From positions 3,348,001 to 3,412,000 of the forward strand of contig NZ_CP100762.1 of NCBI RefSeq assembly GCF_024296665.1: a DNA stretch of 64,000 bases, written 5' to 3'. Each line of letters opens with the position of its first letter. Position 1 is the first letter of the stretch. Below the pieces are notes generated by a model. It ran no database searches. It had not been told where the DNA came from and worked only from the letters and a program-made list of their open reading frames with translations. The position numbers and the translations under genes were made by a program. Below are positions 1 through 8,429 of the stretch, one piece after another. The DNA is from Salinilacihabitans rarus. GTDB lineage: Archaea > Halobacteriota > Halobacteria > Halobacteriales > Natrialbaceae.

Positions 1-1
1 C

Positions 2-562
2 GTCGAGGAGCACGACATCGACGTCGTCCGGCGGCTCACCGGCGGCGGCGCGATGTACGTCGAACCGGGCGCGGTGATCACCTACTCGCTGTACCTCCCC
101 CGCGAGGCCGTCGCCGACGACATCGAGGCCAGCTACGCCGAACTCGACCGGTGGGCCATCGACGCCCTCCGCGAGGTCGGCCTCGACGTCTCCCACGAGC
201 CGCTGAACGACATCTCCCACCCCGACGGGAAGATCGGCGGCGCGGCACAGCTTCGGAAGGGCGACGCCGTCCTCCACCACACGACGATGAGCTACGACCT
301 CGACACCAGCGAGATGCTCCGGGTGCTCCGCATCGGCGAGGAGAAGGTCTCCGACAAGGCCATCGAGTCCGCCGAGAAGCGCGTCGCGGTCATGAGCGAC
401 TACGTCGACGCGAGCCGCGAGGAGGTTATCGACGCGCTGACGGAGACGTTCGCCGACCGCTTCGAGGCCGAACCCGGCCGGCTCCCCGACGACGTCCTCG
501 ACGAGGCGCGTCGACGCGCCGTCGAGACGTTCGCCACCGACGAGTGGAACCGACAGCTGTAA
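2..562 (+). CDS. lplA: Lipoate-protein ligase A family protein (5' end outside window)
   Basis: C-terminal part of a biotin/lipoate protein ligase (BPL/LPL) family enzyme that activates lipoate with ATP and transfers it to lysines of 2-oxoacid dehydrogenase or glycine-cleavage proteins. Visible are the family signature RRLTGGGAMYVEPG near the window start and KIGGAAQ about 60 residues later, which carries the catalytic lysine. The reading frame is open from base 2, so the true start lies upstream; at least 186 residues are present. No lipoylated-protein gene is adjacent here. The family is clear; octanoyl- or biotin-transferase specificity cannot be excluded. Confidence 0.88.
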   Translation, partial: VEEHDIDVVRRLTGGGAMYVEPGAVITYSLYLPREAVADDIEASYAELDRWAIDALREVGLDVSHEPLNDISHPDGKIGGAAQLRKGDAVLHHTTMSYDLDTSEMLRVLRIGEEKVSDKAIESAEKRVAVMSDYVDASREEVIDALTETFADRFEAEPGRLPDDVLDEARRRAVETFATDEWNRQL

Positions 563-628
563 GCCGCGACGGTCCGGACCGCCCGCCGCTGCGGAGAACT
601 TATCCGAATCACCGTCCACTTCAGGGCT

Positions 629-3298
629 ATGACCGACCGAGACGACCCGCGGGAGACGGCCCGCGACGACGCCGGCGCCGAGGCATCCCGGTCCTACCGA
701 CGGCTCGTGAATTCGGTCGACGACGGCGTCTACCGGCTGGACGCTGACGGGCGGTTCGTCGCGGTCAACGACGCGATCGTCCGGAAGACGGGCGTTGCGC
801 GGGAGGACCTCCTCGGCGAGCACGTCTCGACGGTCCTCGAAGAGGGCGACGCCGAGCGACTCGAACGCGAGATCCGCACCCGGATCGAGACCGACGCGGA
901 CCCGGAGGCGACGTTCGACCTCGCGATCGAAACCGCCGACGGCGAGCGCGTTCCCTGCGAGTTGCGGTTCAGCGTCCTCGCGAGCGACGGCGAGTTCGAG
1001 GGGACCGCCGGCGTCGTCCGCGACGCCGACGCCCGCGATCGGCGGCCCGCCGACCCCGCCTCCCGCTGGGAGACCTACGAGTCGATCACCTCGGTCATCG
1101 ACGAAGCCGACGTCGGCGTCTTCGTCCTCGACGAACACCTCGACGTCGCGTGGATCGACGAGACCATCGAGGAGTACTTCGGCGTGGATCGGGCCGACGT
1201 CGTCGGTCGCAGCAAGCGCGAGGTCGTCGAAGACACGCTCCGGGACCGACTCGCCGATCCCGACGCGTTCGCCGAGACCGTCCTCGAGACGTACGCGGAG
1301 AACTCCTACGTCGAACGGTTCGAGTGTCGGGTCACCCCCGGTCCCGACCGCGAGGGACGCTGGCTCGGCCACCAGAGCAAGCCGATCGAGTCCGGCCGGT
1401 ACGCCGGCGGCCGCGTCGAACTGTACTACGACGTCACCGACCGGAAGACCTCGGAGCAGGCCCACGAGGAGAGCGAGCGACGGTTCCAGTCGCTGGTCGA
1501 CGCGGTCGACGAGTACGCGATCTTCATGCTCGATCCGCGGGGCCGCGTCGTCAGCTGGAACGCGGGCGCACGGCAGATCAAGGGCTATCGGCGGGCGGAC
1601 ATCATCGGCGAGCACTTCTCGCGTTTTTACACCGACGCCGACAGACGCGACGGCGTTCCCGAACGCAACCTCGCGGAAGCGCGGGAGACCGGGAGCGTCG
1701 AGGACGAGGGCTGGCGGGTCCGGGCGGACGGCTCGCGGTTCTGGGCGAACGTGACGATCACGGCCATCCGGGACGACGGCGAGTTGCGCGGGTACGCGAA
1801 GGTCACCCGCGACATGACCGACCGGCGGGAACGGGAGCAACAGCTCCAGCGAGAACGCGACCTGACCAACCAGATTCTGGAGACCAGTCCGGTCGGCATC
1901 GCGGTCGTGAACCCGGATGGATCGACCAGCCGGGCCAACGATCGGATGGCCGACCTGCTCGCGCTGTCGGCGGACGATATGGGACAGTACACCCTGGGAC
2001 GGCGGGACATGTACGACGCGGACGGCGAGTTCCTCCCGGTCGACGAACGGCCCGCGGCGCGCGCGTTCGCGACCGGCGAGCACCTGTACGAGCGGGAGGT
2101 TCTGGTGGAGCTTCCGGGGGGACGACAGCGGTGGCTGTCGATGAACGTCGCGCCGATCGCCGACGAGGATGGGCGGCCGGAGCGAGTCGTCGCGACGGCG
2201 ACGGACGTCACCGACCTGAAGGAGCTGGCGGAACGGCGCAAGCACGAACTCGCCGCCGTCAAACTGGCGACGGCCCTGCTCGAACCGAGCGACAAACCGG
2301 TCGACGAGCTGGTACGGGAGTTCGTGATCAACCTCCCCCGGTCGTTCAGACACCCGGAGCGGACCGCCGCGCGCGTCTCGGTCGGCGACTACGAGGCGAC
2401 GACCGACGGGTACGAGCCGCTCGACCGGGCCGCCAGCGCTCGCACGCGGACGGCCACGGGGACGCCGATTACGATCGACGTCGTCCTCGAAGGGCCGCCC
2501 GACGAGGGGACCGACCCCTTCCTCGACGAGGAGCGGGAACTGATCGAGACGCTCGCGACGCTGCTACGATTCTACATGGAGCGTCGCGAGTACATCGACG
2601 AACTGCGGGCGGAGACCAGACGCCTCGAACAGTTCGCCTACGCCGCCAGCCACGACCTGCAGGAACCCCTGCGGATGGTGTCGAGTTACCTGCAGTTGCT
2701 CGACCGACGGTACGGGGACGAACTGGACGCCGACGGCCGGGAGTTTCTCGGGTACGCCGTCGACGGCGCCGACCGCATGCGCGAGATGATCGACGGTCTG
2801 CTGGAGTACTCCCGGGTCAAGACGCGGAGCGATCCGTTCGAACCGGTCGACCTCGACGTCGTCCTCGACGAGGCGCTGTCGAACCTCGAAGTCCGAATCG
2901 CCGAGAGCGGCGCCGAGATTACCGCCGACGACCTCCCCACCGTCGAGGGCGACGCCGACCAGTTGCGACGGCTGTTCCAGAACCTCGTCGACAACGCCAT
3001 CGAGTACAGCGACGGGACGCCGCGGGTCCACGTCGGGAGCGAGCGGGCCGGCGCCGAGTGGGTCGTCTCGGTGCGCGACGAGGGGGTCGGTATCGCCCCC
3101 GACGAGCAAGAGCGCATCTTCGAGGTCTTCCAGCGTCTCCACGGCCGCGACGAGCACCCGGGCACCGGGATCGGGCTGGCGCTCTGTCGGCGGATCGTCG
3201 AGCGCCACGGCGGCGAGATCCGCGTCGACTCCGACCCCGGCGAGGGGTCGACGTTCTCGTTTACCCTGCCGGCGGCGGAGACGGACGTCGACGTCTGA
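629..3298 (+). CDS. Multi-PAS sensor histidine kinase
   Basis: Cytoplasmic sensor kinase of 889 residues without membrane segments. Four PAS-like modules follow one another (about residues 20-130, 150-270, 285-400 and 410-535; the third carries [18 protein letters not shown]), then a linker (about 540-650). The HisKA phosphoacceptor region has [12 protein letters not shown] with the histidine at about residue 675. The HATPase domain has an N box ([10 protein letters not shown]), G1 ([10 protein letters not shown]) and G2 ([13 protein letters not shown]). The protein resembles haloarchaeal light- or redox-sensing kinases. No response regulator lies beside it, so its partner is unknown. The gene starts 66 bp after the preceding stop, with no obvious Shine-Dalgarno sequence. 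Confidence 0.93.
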   Translation: MTDRDDPRETARDDAGAEASRSYRRLVNSVDDGVYRLDADGRFVAVNDAIVRKTGVAREDLLGEHVSTVLEEGDAERLEREIRTRIETDADPEATFDLAIETADGERVPCELRFSVLASDGEFEGTAGVVRDADARDRRPADPASRWETYESITSVIDEADVGVFVLDEHLDVAWIDETIEEYFGVDRADVVGRSKREVVEDTLRDRLADPDAFAETVLETYAENSYVERFECRVTPGPDREGRWLGHQSKPIESGRYAGGRVELYYDVTDRKTSEQAHEESERRFQSLVDAVDEYAIFMLDPRGRVVSWNAGARQIKGYRRADIIGEHFSRFYTDADRRDGVPERNLAEARETGSVEDEGWRVRADGSRFWANVTITAIRDDGELRGYAKVTRDMTDRREREQQLQRERDLTNQILETSPVGIAVVNPDGSTSRANDRMADLLALSADDMGQYTLGRRDMYDADGEFLPVDERPAARAFATGEHLYEREVLVELPGGRQRWLSMNVAPIADEDGRPERVVATATDVTDLKELAERRKHELAAVKLATALLEPSDKPVDELVREFVINLPRSFRHPERTAARVSVGDYEATTDGYEPLDRAASARTRTATGTPITIDVVLEGPPDEGTDPFLDEERELIETLATLLRFYMERREYIDELRAETRRLEQFAYAASHDLQEPLRMVSSYLQLLDRRYGDELDADGREFLGYAVDGADRMREMIDGLLEYSRVKTRSDPFEPVDLDVVLDEALSNLEVRIAESGAEITADDLPTVEGDADQLRRLFQNLVDNAIEYSDGTPRVHVGSERAGAEWVVSVRDEGVGIAPDEQERIFEVFQRLHGRDEHPGTGIGLALCRRIVERHGGEIRVDSDPGEGSTFSFTLPAAETDVDV

Positions 3299-3849
3299 TT
3301 CCGGTGCGGGAGGCGTCGTCGAATCTCTCGGCGACCGACAGGACCGGCCCGCCGAATAGACGCGCTATACCACCACGACGGTCCCAGCAGATCAGTACAC
3401 CCAGTACACCCCTGCGAGGAGTACCGTAGCGAGGGTGGTATTCCGGACGAACGAGTTCCACCGCGTATGCATCCGTCAAATCCCCACCTATTACATCATG
3501 GGTATTTTGCCTGTGCTTACACTACCGTCGCGAACCGAGGTGAATCGCGTGACACGTTCGCGCTCCCCGTTCAGCACGGTTCCTGAACCCTGTCACCGTT
3601 CGAGAGTTCCGACGAGGCCGGTGGGGACGGCCCGCCGCTCGCGGACTCGGAACGCGTCGCCCGGAAGTGGGGGAGTATCGAGCGGAGGGAACTGGCTGAC
3701 TGGGGGGTGGGGCCTCTCATGTCCGGGTCGGGAGTCGTCCCTCCGCTGTCTCGCGTTACGGCGGGTGCGGTAATACCACTATACCCAAACATTTTAGGCA
3801 TTAGTGATTACGGGACGCGACCGGCAGGATTCAAAACGTGAGACATCCT
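3299..3849. other. Gene-poor stretch before the transposon relic
   Basis: I see no convincing gene here. Short open frames exist on both strands, but their proteins are arginine/serine/proline rich and look like the random translations typical of GC-rich DNA. A locally AT-rich sequence around 3,770-3,810 could be a promoter or the insertion flank of the transposon relic that follows. Confidence 0.5.
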
Positions 3850-4220
3850 ACAGTTATTTATCTGAATTGCAGGCGCTAAAACCCCGTCCTTCAGGACGGG
3901 ATACAGCGCCGCCATCGTCTGCCTTCCGTCTGAATCGGCAGTTTTACAGTCCAACACGGCGTATTGTGGACTGTGCGCGGAAAACTGGCAGTTGACTCGG
4001 TGTTTGCCACGGCGAGAGCCGGTGTCAAACAAGTGAGCCGACCGCGCCGACCGACACAAAACAGGATACCTCGAAGCCCCACACGGGGTACGAGTACCGG
4101 CTTCGTGGCAGAGCCAGCGCCGTCGGTCGCAAACCTTAGATTCCCAACCTTCCGAATTGACGGGAACCGCCACTTGTGCGGTTCGGGAAGCCCCGCCCTT
4201 TAGGGCGGGGAGGATGTCAC
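3850..4220 (+). mobile_element. Non-autonomous IS200/IS605 (IS1341-type) relic
   Basis: Two hairpins frame about 370 bp without a transposase. The left one is nested: GGCGCT (3872-3877) pairs with AGCGCC (3905-3910) around an inner CCCGTCC/GGACGGG stem (3883-3900). The right one is CCCCGCCCT paired with AGGGCGGGG (4191-4210), followed by AGGATGTCAC, an end I recognise from haloarchaeal TnpB-bearing IS1341-type elements. Such elements have subterminal hairpins instead of inverted repeats and duplicate no target. The interior does not encode TnpA or TnpB in any frame, so this is a deletion derivative (a palindrome-associated or MITE-like element). The exact left boundary is uncertain. Confidence 0.65.
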
Positions 4221-4272
4221 TAGCGAGAGTGTTGGTCGGTCAACTGTCAGTGCGTCACACTGGTGAGAGACC

Positions 4273-4551
4273 ATGACTGACCAACGCAGACGGACGTTCC
4301 TGAAGCAGGCGGGCATCGCGAGCGTCGGCGCTGTGGCACTCGCCAGCGGTACCGCGACGACGGACGGCGTCGAGGGCGTCGCGCCGTTTACGTGGGCCGC
4401 GTTCCACGACGACGAACGTGACTTCGCGTTCGTCACCGACAGCGACACCGGCGTGTACACGTTCGACGTCTCCGGGAAAACGGCCCGCGGCGAGGACGGC
4501 GGCGGCCCCGGCCACTACTACGACGTCGAGGCGGTGATCGGCAGGGACTGA
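4273..4551 (+). CDS. Small Tat-signal secreted protein of unknown function
   Basis: 92 residues with an N-terminal twin-arginine signal (RRTFLKQAG followed by a hydrophobic alanine/valine stretch), so it is probably exported folded by the Tat pathway, the main haloarchaeal route. There is no lipobox cysteine; cleavage after an ASG-type site is plausible. The mature part (about 65 residues) is acidic and contains an FVTDSDTGVYTFDV segment that could form beta strands. The gene stands alone just downstream of the transposon relic. I do not recognise the mature domain. Confidence 0.7.
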   Translation: MTDQRRRTFLKQAGIASVGAVALASGTATTDGVEGVAPFTWAAFHDDERDFAFVTDSDTGVYTFDVSGKTARGEDGGGPGHYYDVEAVIGRD

Positions 4552-4616
4552 GCGGCCGTCCGGCTCCCGCCTCGCGGACGCCCGCGACGGTTCCCGGCGA
4601 ACGGCCCGTGAGGCCG

Positions 4617-5669
4617 TCAGCGAGGCGTGAGGCCGACGCCGTCCGCCAGCAGTTCGTGCGAGCGGAGCGCGTCCCCGTGATCGGCCACGACGTGCTGGAT
4701 CATCACCTCCTCGACGCCGACGCGGCCCGCGAGCTGGGAGAGCAGGCCGTCGAGGGTCTCGGGACTCCCGGAGATCGCTCTCGGCCACTCGCCGGCGTCG
4801 AGCGTGGCGGGCGTCGGCTCGGGGACCGCACCCAGTTCGTCGATCGCCTCGTCGACGGACGGGACCGTGCCGACGATTCCCCGCTGCATCCGCTCGTAGG
4901 ACGCCTCGGCGACGGCTCGGAGTCGTGCCGCCTCCTCGTCGGTCCCGGCACACACGGCGTTTACCGCGACCATCCCCCGAGGCGCGTCGATTCCGCCGGC
5001 CAGCCGCGACGGCTGGAACCGCTCGCGGTACGTCTCGAAGGCGGGTTCGGCGAATCCCGGTCGGATGAACGCCGCGAAACAGTAGGGCAACCCGAGTTCC
5101 CCCGCGACGGCCGCGCTCGACGGGCTCGATCCGAGCACCCACGGCACGGGCGCCGCGGCACCCGAGCGCGGGATCTTCAGGTCACCGTACGCGTGTTCGT
5201 CGGGGTAGTCGTCGGAGAGGTGGCTGACGACGGCCTCGATCTTCTCGGCGTGGTCCTCGTCCGGATTCCGGACGTGTCGCTCCGTGCCGAGGGCGTCGTC
5301 GACGGCCGGCGAGCCGTTCGCGCGCCCCAGTCCCGCGTCGATACGACCCGGCGCGAGGGCGTCCAGCGCGCCGAACACCTCCGCGACCTTGAACGGGCTG
5401 TAGTGGTTGAGCAGCACCGCCCCCGACCCGAGGCGAATCGAGTCGGTCTCGGCGGCGAGGTGGCCGAGCAACACTTCGGGGGTCGTCCCCGCGAGGGTGT
5501 CGGCCGTGCCGTGGTGTTCGGCGACCCAGAACCGCTCGTAGCCCAGCGTTTCGGCCTGTCGTGCGGATTCGACCGTGTTGGCGTACGCGTCGGTCGCGGT
5601 GCCGTCGTCGGGGACCGGGGAGAGATCGACGATAGAGAGGTCCACGTCCGCGTTCGGGGACTCCGGCAC
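4617..5669 (-). CDS. LLM-class flavin-dependent oxidoreductase
   Basis: Bacterial-luciferase-like TIM-barrel monooxygenase of 350 residues, the usual family length. Family features are LSIVDLSPV at the first strand, AETLGYERFWVAEHHG (about residues 36-51), and LGSGAVLLNHYSP followed by ALDALAPGRIDAGLGR. This resembles the MsnO8/YvbT-type subgroup, which uses reduced F420 or FMN; the substrate cannot be read from sequence. Start is a GTG at 5669. The gene is divergent from the next gene with a 164-bp gap and stands alone. Confidence 0.88.
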   Translation of the reverse strand: MPESPNADVDLSIVDLSPVPDDGTATDAYANTVESARQAETLGYERFWVAEHHGTADTLAGTTPEVLLGHLAAETDSIRLGSGAVLLNHYSPFKVAEVFGALDALAPGRIDAGLGRANGSPAVDDALGTERHVRNPDEDHAEKIEAVVSHLSDDYPDEHAYGDLKIPRSGAAAPVPWVLGSSPSSAAVAGELGLPYCFAAFIRPGFAEPAFETYRERFQPSRLAGGIDAPRGMVAVNAVCAGTDEEAARLRAVAEASYERMQRGIVGTVPSVDEAIDELGAVPEPTPATLDAGEWPRAISGSPETLDGLLSQLAGRVGVEEVMIQHVVADHGDALRSHELLADGVGLTPR

Positions 5670-5800
5670 ATAACGGTTCGGCTAGCAGAACGCACCTCCC
5701 GGTGCCCGAGTGTCACGCGGTGTACCCGACGCCCGTCGACCTGACGGATCGATCCGGGCGGTGTCGTCGACGATTTCGACCGCCTATCGAGCGGGCCAAC

Positions 5801-5808
5801 ACTTATTA
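5801..5808 (+). promoter_or_regulatory. TATA-like box for the 5,834 gene
   Basis: ACTTATTA sits 26-33 nt before the ATG at 5834, the spacing expected for a haloarchaeal leaderless transcript. It argues for the ATG rather than an upstream in-frame GTG at 5813. Confidence 0.5.
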
Positions 5809-5833
5809 GCCGGTGCTCTCCCCCCAAGGGGAT

Positions 5834-6430
5834 ATGGCGCGTCGTGCACCAGAGAACACGCCGATCGACGCACTCGGATCGTCGACCGAAGGCCCGGAAG
5901 CGCCCGCCGGCGGACCCCGGTCGCGAGGGGCCGGAACGGCGAGCGGATTCAACCTCCTCGACGAACCGTACCGCGACGACCTGCAATCGGCCGCGGAGCA
6001 CCTGGAGGAACTCTCGTTCGAGGAATTCGCCGAGGAGTTCCACGACGTCGTGTCCGACCGACGCGACGCGTTCGAACCGGGCGACGCGGTACTGTTCACG
6101 TTCCACGTCGCAGACGGCGGGATCGACGACTGGCGCTACCAGCACCTGGACCTGCGTCCGGACGGCGGCGAGACCGTGATCGATCGGCAGAAGCAGGCCC
6201 GACAGTACGATCACGCGGATCGCCTCGCGGTCGGCGACCTCCGCTTGCTGGTCCGGTCCCGGGAGACGCTCGAACCGGCCCGACTCATGCAGCGCCTCTA
6301 CGACGCGTTCGTTCACCTCCTCACGACCGACCGACCCGGGCGGTGGTTCGACAGGCGCGAGGGGATTTTCGTGGTGGAGGAGGCGCCGGAACAGGCCTTC
6401 GACGTCGTCGATCGCGGTCGTCGTGGATAA
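5834..6430 (+). CDS. Conserved haloarchaeal protein of unknown function
   Basis: Soluble protein of 198 residues. After a proline/glycine-rich, probably flexible N-terminus (about 35 residues), it has a compact acidic domain with EELSFEEFAEEFHDVVSD, a predicted beta section (FTFHVADGGIDDWRYQHL) and a C-terminal segment ending EGIFVVEEAPEQAFDVVDRG. No membrane segment, catalytic motif or metal site is evident. The ATG at 5834 was chosen because it lies at leaderless distance from the TATA-like box at 5801. Function unknown. Confidence 0.7.
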   Translation: MARRAPENTPIDALGSSTEGPEAPAGGPRSRGAGTASGFNLLDEPYRDDLQSAAEHLEELSFEEFAEEFHDVVSDRRDAFEPGDAVLFTFHVADGGIDDWRYQHLDLRPDGGETVIDRQKQARQYDHADRLAVGDLRLLVRSRETLEPARLMQRLYDAFVHLLTTDRPGRWFDRREGIFVVEEAPEQAFDVVDRGRRG

Positions 6431-6531
6431 CTGGTGGGGCGTCGGGTCCGCGTCACTCGGCTGGAACCGATCGTCTTTGTCGGATATCCGACGCTACGGC
6501 ACCTCCGCTCGCTAGTATCGAACGTCGTAGC

Positions 6532-7689
6532 TCAGCCCGGTAGCCGCCCCGTCCGATCGAGGAGGGCGAGGACGACGACCGAGGCGCCGAGGAAGAGCGC
6601 GGCGGTCCCGAACACCTGGTCGTAGGCGTAGCCGCCCTCGATGAACACGCCGAGGACGTACGAGCCGAGCGCCTGCGCGAGCATCCACGAGGAACTGAAC
6701 ACGGCGTAGGCGCTGCCCCGCGTCGAGTCCGGCAGCGTGTCGAGGAGGTACGTGTCCGTCGCCGGGAACAGGGCGTGGATGACGAACCCGACGACCGCGG
6801 ACATCGCGATCAGCGCGACCAGCCCCTCGATCGCCGTCAGCGCGAGCAGGCTCGCGGCGAACGCGCCGACGACGCCGAGCAGGTACGGGACGGGCCGCAG
6901 CCTGTCGGCCAGATCCCCGCCGAAGTAGAACGCGGGAATGCCGGCGGCGAAGACGACCGTGAGCATCATCCCCGAGGCCCCCTTCGAGAGCCCCTTCGAC
7001 TGCATGTACAGTTCGTAGAAGTTGAAGACGCCCTGCCAGACGAACGACGTCGCGCCGACGATCGCCAGCGCCGTCACGATGAGCCGCCACTCCGAGAGCG
7101 CGCCGGCGACGAAGTTCCGGTCCTCCCGGCCGGCGTTTGGCAGGTCGGTCCGCCTCGCGGCGATCCACGTGTGGATCGTCACCAGCGCCGCCCCGGCGGC
7201 GATCGCCCACAGCGAGAGCCGCCAGTCGACCAGCAGCGTGAGCACGACGAACGGCGCCGCGACGACCGCGGCGACCTGACTCGCGGCCCCGTGGATGCCC
7301 ATGACGCGGCCGACGCGATCCGGGTACAGTTCGCTCAAAAACGGGTTCGCCGAGACGAAGTAGACGCCGGAGGCGATGCCCATGAGGAACGCCCCGACCA
7401 TGAGATGTCGGACCGTCGTCGCGGTCGCGGCGAACGCGCTGGCGACCGTGAGGATCGTCCCGGAGACGAGGACGACGTGGTGTCTCGGCACCCTCGTGAG
7501 CAGCAATCCGGTCGGCAGCCGCGGGGTCGCGCTCCCGACCCACGCAAGTGTCACGATGAGTCCGACGGTCGCCTCGCCGACCGAGAACCGCGCGATGAAC
7601 ACGTCCACCAGCGGCGCGAAGATGATTCTGGCGAGGTTGACGAGAAAGACGAGTCCACAGAGAGACGCGAAGAGACGACGACGGGTCAC
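6532..7689 (-). CDS. MFS transporter
   Basis: Major facilitator protein of 385 residues with about 12 hydrophobic helices. The family loop between helices 2 and 3 is recognisable as LPTGLLLTRVPRHHVVL, with an SELYPDRVGRVMGIHGAA stretch in the first half and GGDLADRLRP at the matching position of the second half, the usual internal repeat. The substrate is unknown. It is convergent with the gene ending at 6430 and divergent from the membrane protein at 7900, with a 210-bp gap that includes TATA-like sequences. Confidence 0.88.
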   Translation of the reverse strand: MTRRRLFASLCGLVFLVNLARIIFAPLVDVFIARFSVGEATVGLIVTLAWVGSATPRLPTGLLLTRVPRHHVVLVSGTILTVASAFAATATTVRHLMVGAFLMGIASGVYFVSANPFLSELYPDRVGRVMGIHGAASQVAAVVAAPFVVLTLLVDWRLSLWAIAAGAALVTIHTWIAARRTDLPNAGREDRNFVAGALSEWRLIVTALAIVGATSFVWQGVFNFYELYMQSKGLSKGASGMMLTVVFAAGIPAFYFGGDLADRLRPVPYLLGVVGAFAASLLALTAIEGLVALIAMSAVVGFVIHALFPATDTYLLDTLPDSTRGSAYAVFSSSWMLAQALGSYVLGVFIEGGYAYDQVFGTAALFLGASVVVLALLDRTGRLPG

Positions 7690-7866
7690 GGCTACTATTT
7701 CGATTCGGAGGTATCAAACGTTGCGAAACCGGGACGGTTCGACGTCGATCGGGAGCGTACTCGGATCCGATACCCGGCGCGGCCGGCGTCGCACCGACCG
7801 CGACGTGTCCGTCGACGGCGCCGCCGAGCCGTGTACCGGAAAACTTCCACGGACGAATATCCGTGT

Positions 7867-7875
7867 ACTTATTTA
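7867..7875 (+). promoter_or_regulatory. TATA-like box for the 7,900 gene
   Basis: ACTTATTTA, 25-33 nt before the ATG at 7900, fits a leaderless start and disfavours an in-frame GTG at 7894. Confidence 0.5.
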
Positions 7876-7899
7876 CCCCGCTAATTGAAATAGGTGGCC

Positions 7900-8394
7900 A
7901 TGACAGTCGATCGTTGGCGGCCACGCGCGACACTCGGCGTCGAACTGTTCCTCAACGTGATCCCCGGGTTGCTCTTCGGGACGGTCCTGTTCGGGATCGT
8001 CCTCGACAGGACCGGGCGCCTCGCGGCGGTGGCGAGCGTGTACGGCCTCGAGGGCGCTACCGCGGGCTGGCTGGTGTTGATCGCGCACTGTTTCGCCCTC
8101 GGGGGGCTGTACGCCGCGGTCCTCGTCTTCCTCGGGCGGGCCGACGACGGCCTCCGCGCCGCGCTCAACGTCGACTTCCACGACCCGATCGCCGGCGCGA
8201 TCTGGACCGGCCTCATCTGTCTGGGCGGGTGGGCCGTCGTCGTCGGCCTCGTGGTCCCGATCTGGCTGAGCGTCGTCTACGGGAAGCCGTGGACGCTCCC
8301 GGCCGTCGGGTGGAGCGACCCGGCGGGGGCGGTCGTCTTCGGGTTCGTCCTCGGCGGCGGCTACCCGTTCGTCCGCGAACTCGTCGCCGGGTAA
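7900..8394 (+). CDS. Polytopic membrane protein of unknown function
   Basis: 164 residues with four hydrophobic segments: about 13-35 (LFLNVIPGLLFGTVLFGIVL), 55-78, 97-123 and a shorter one near 135-155. The loops are acidic or neutral and there are no conserved polar motifs suggesting an enzyme. It is convergent with the antiporter gene, 35 bp from its stop. The ATG at 7900 is preferred because of the TATA-like box at 7867. Function unknown. Confidence 0.7.
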   Translation: MTVDRWRPRATLGVELFLNVIPGLLFGTVLFGIVLDRTGRLAAVASVYGLEGATAGWLVLIAHCFALGGLYAAVLVFLGRADDGLRAALNVDFHDPIAGAIWTGLICLGGWAVVVGLVVPIWLSVVYGKPWTLPAVGWSDPAGAVVFGFVLGGGYPFVRELVAG

Positions 8395-8429
8395 GGTGGC
8401 CGCGTCTCGCGACGGCTCGATTCGATTCC

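Noticed and set aside
1150-3429. Long open frames overlapping the histidine kinase in other frames
   Set aside because: They are shadows of the GC-rich codon use: arginine/proline-rich, without family motifs, while the kinase frame has all its domains.
3435-3801. Short open frames of 70-112 codons on both strands
   Set aside because: No start-site signals, no family similarity, compositions typical of chance translation.
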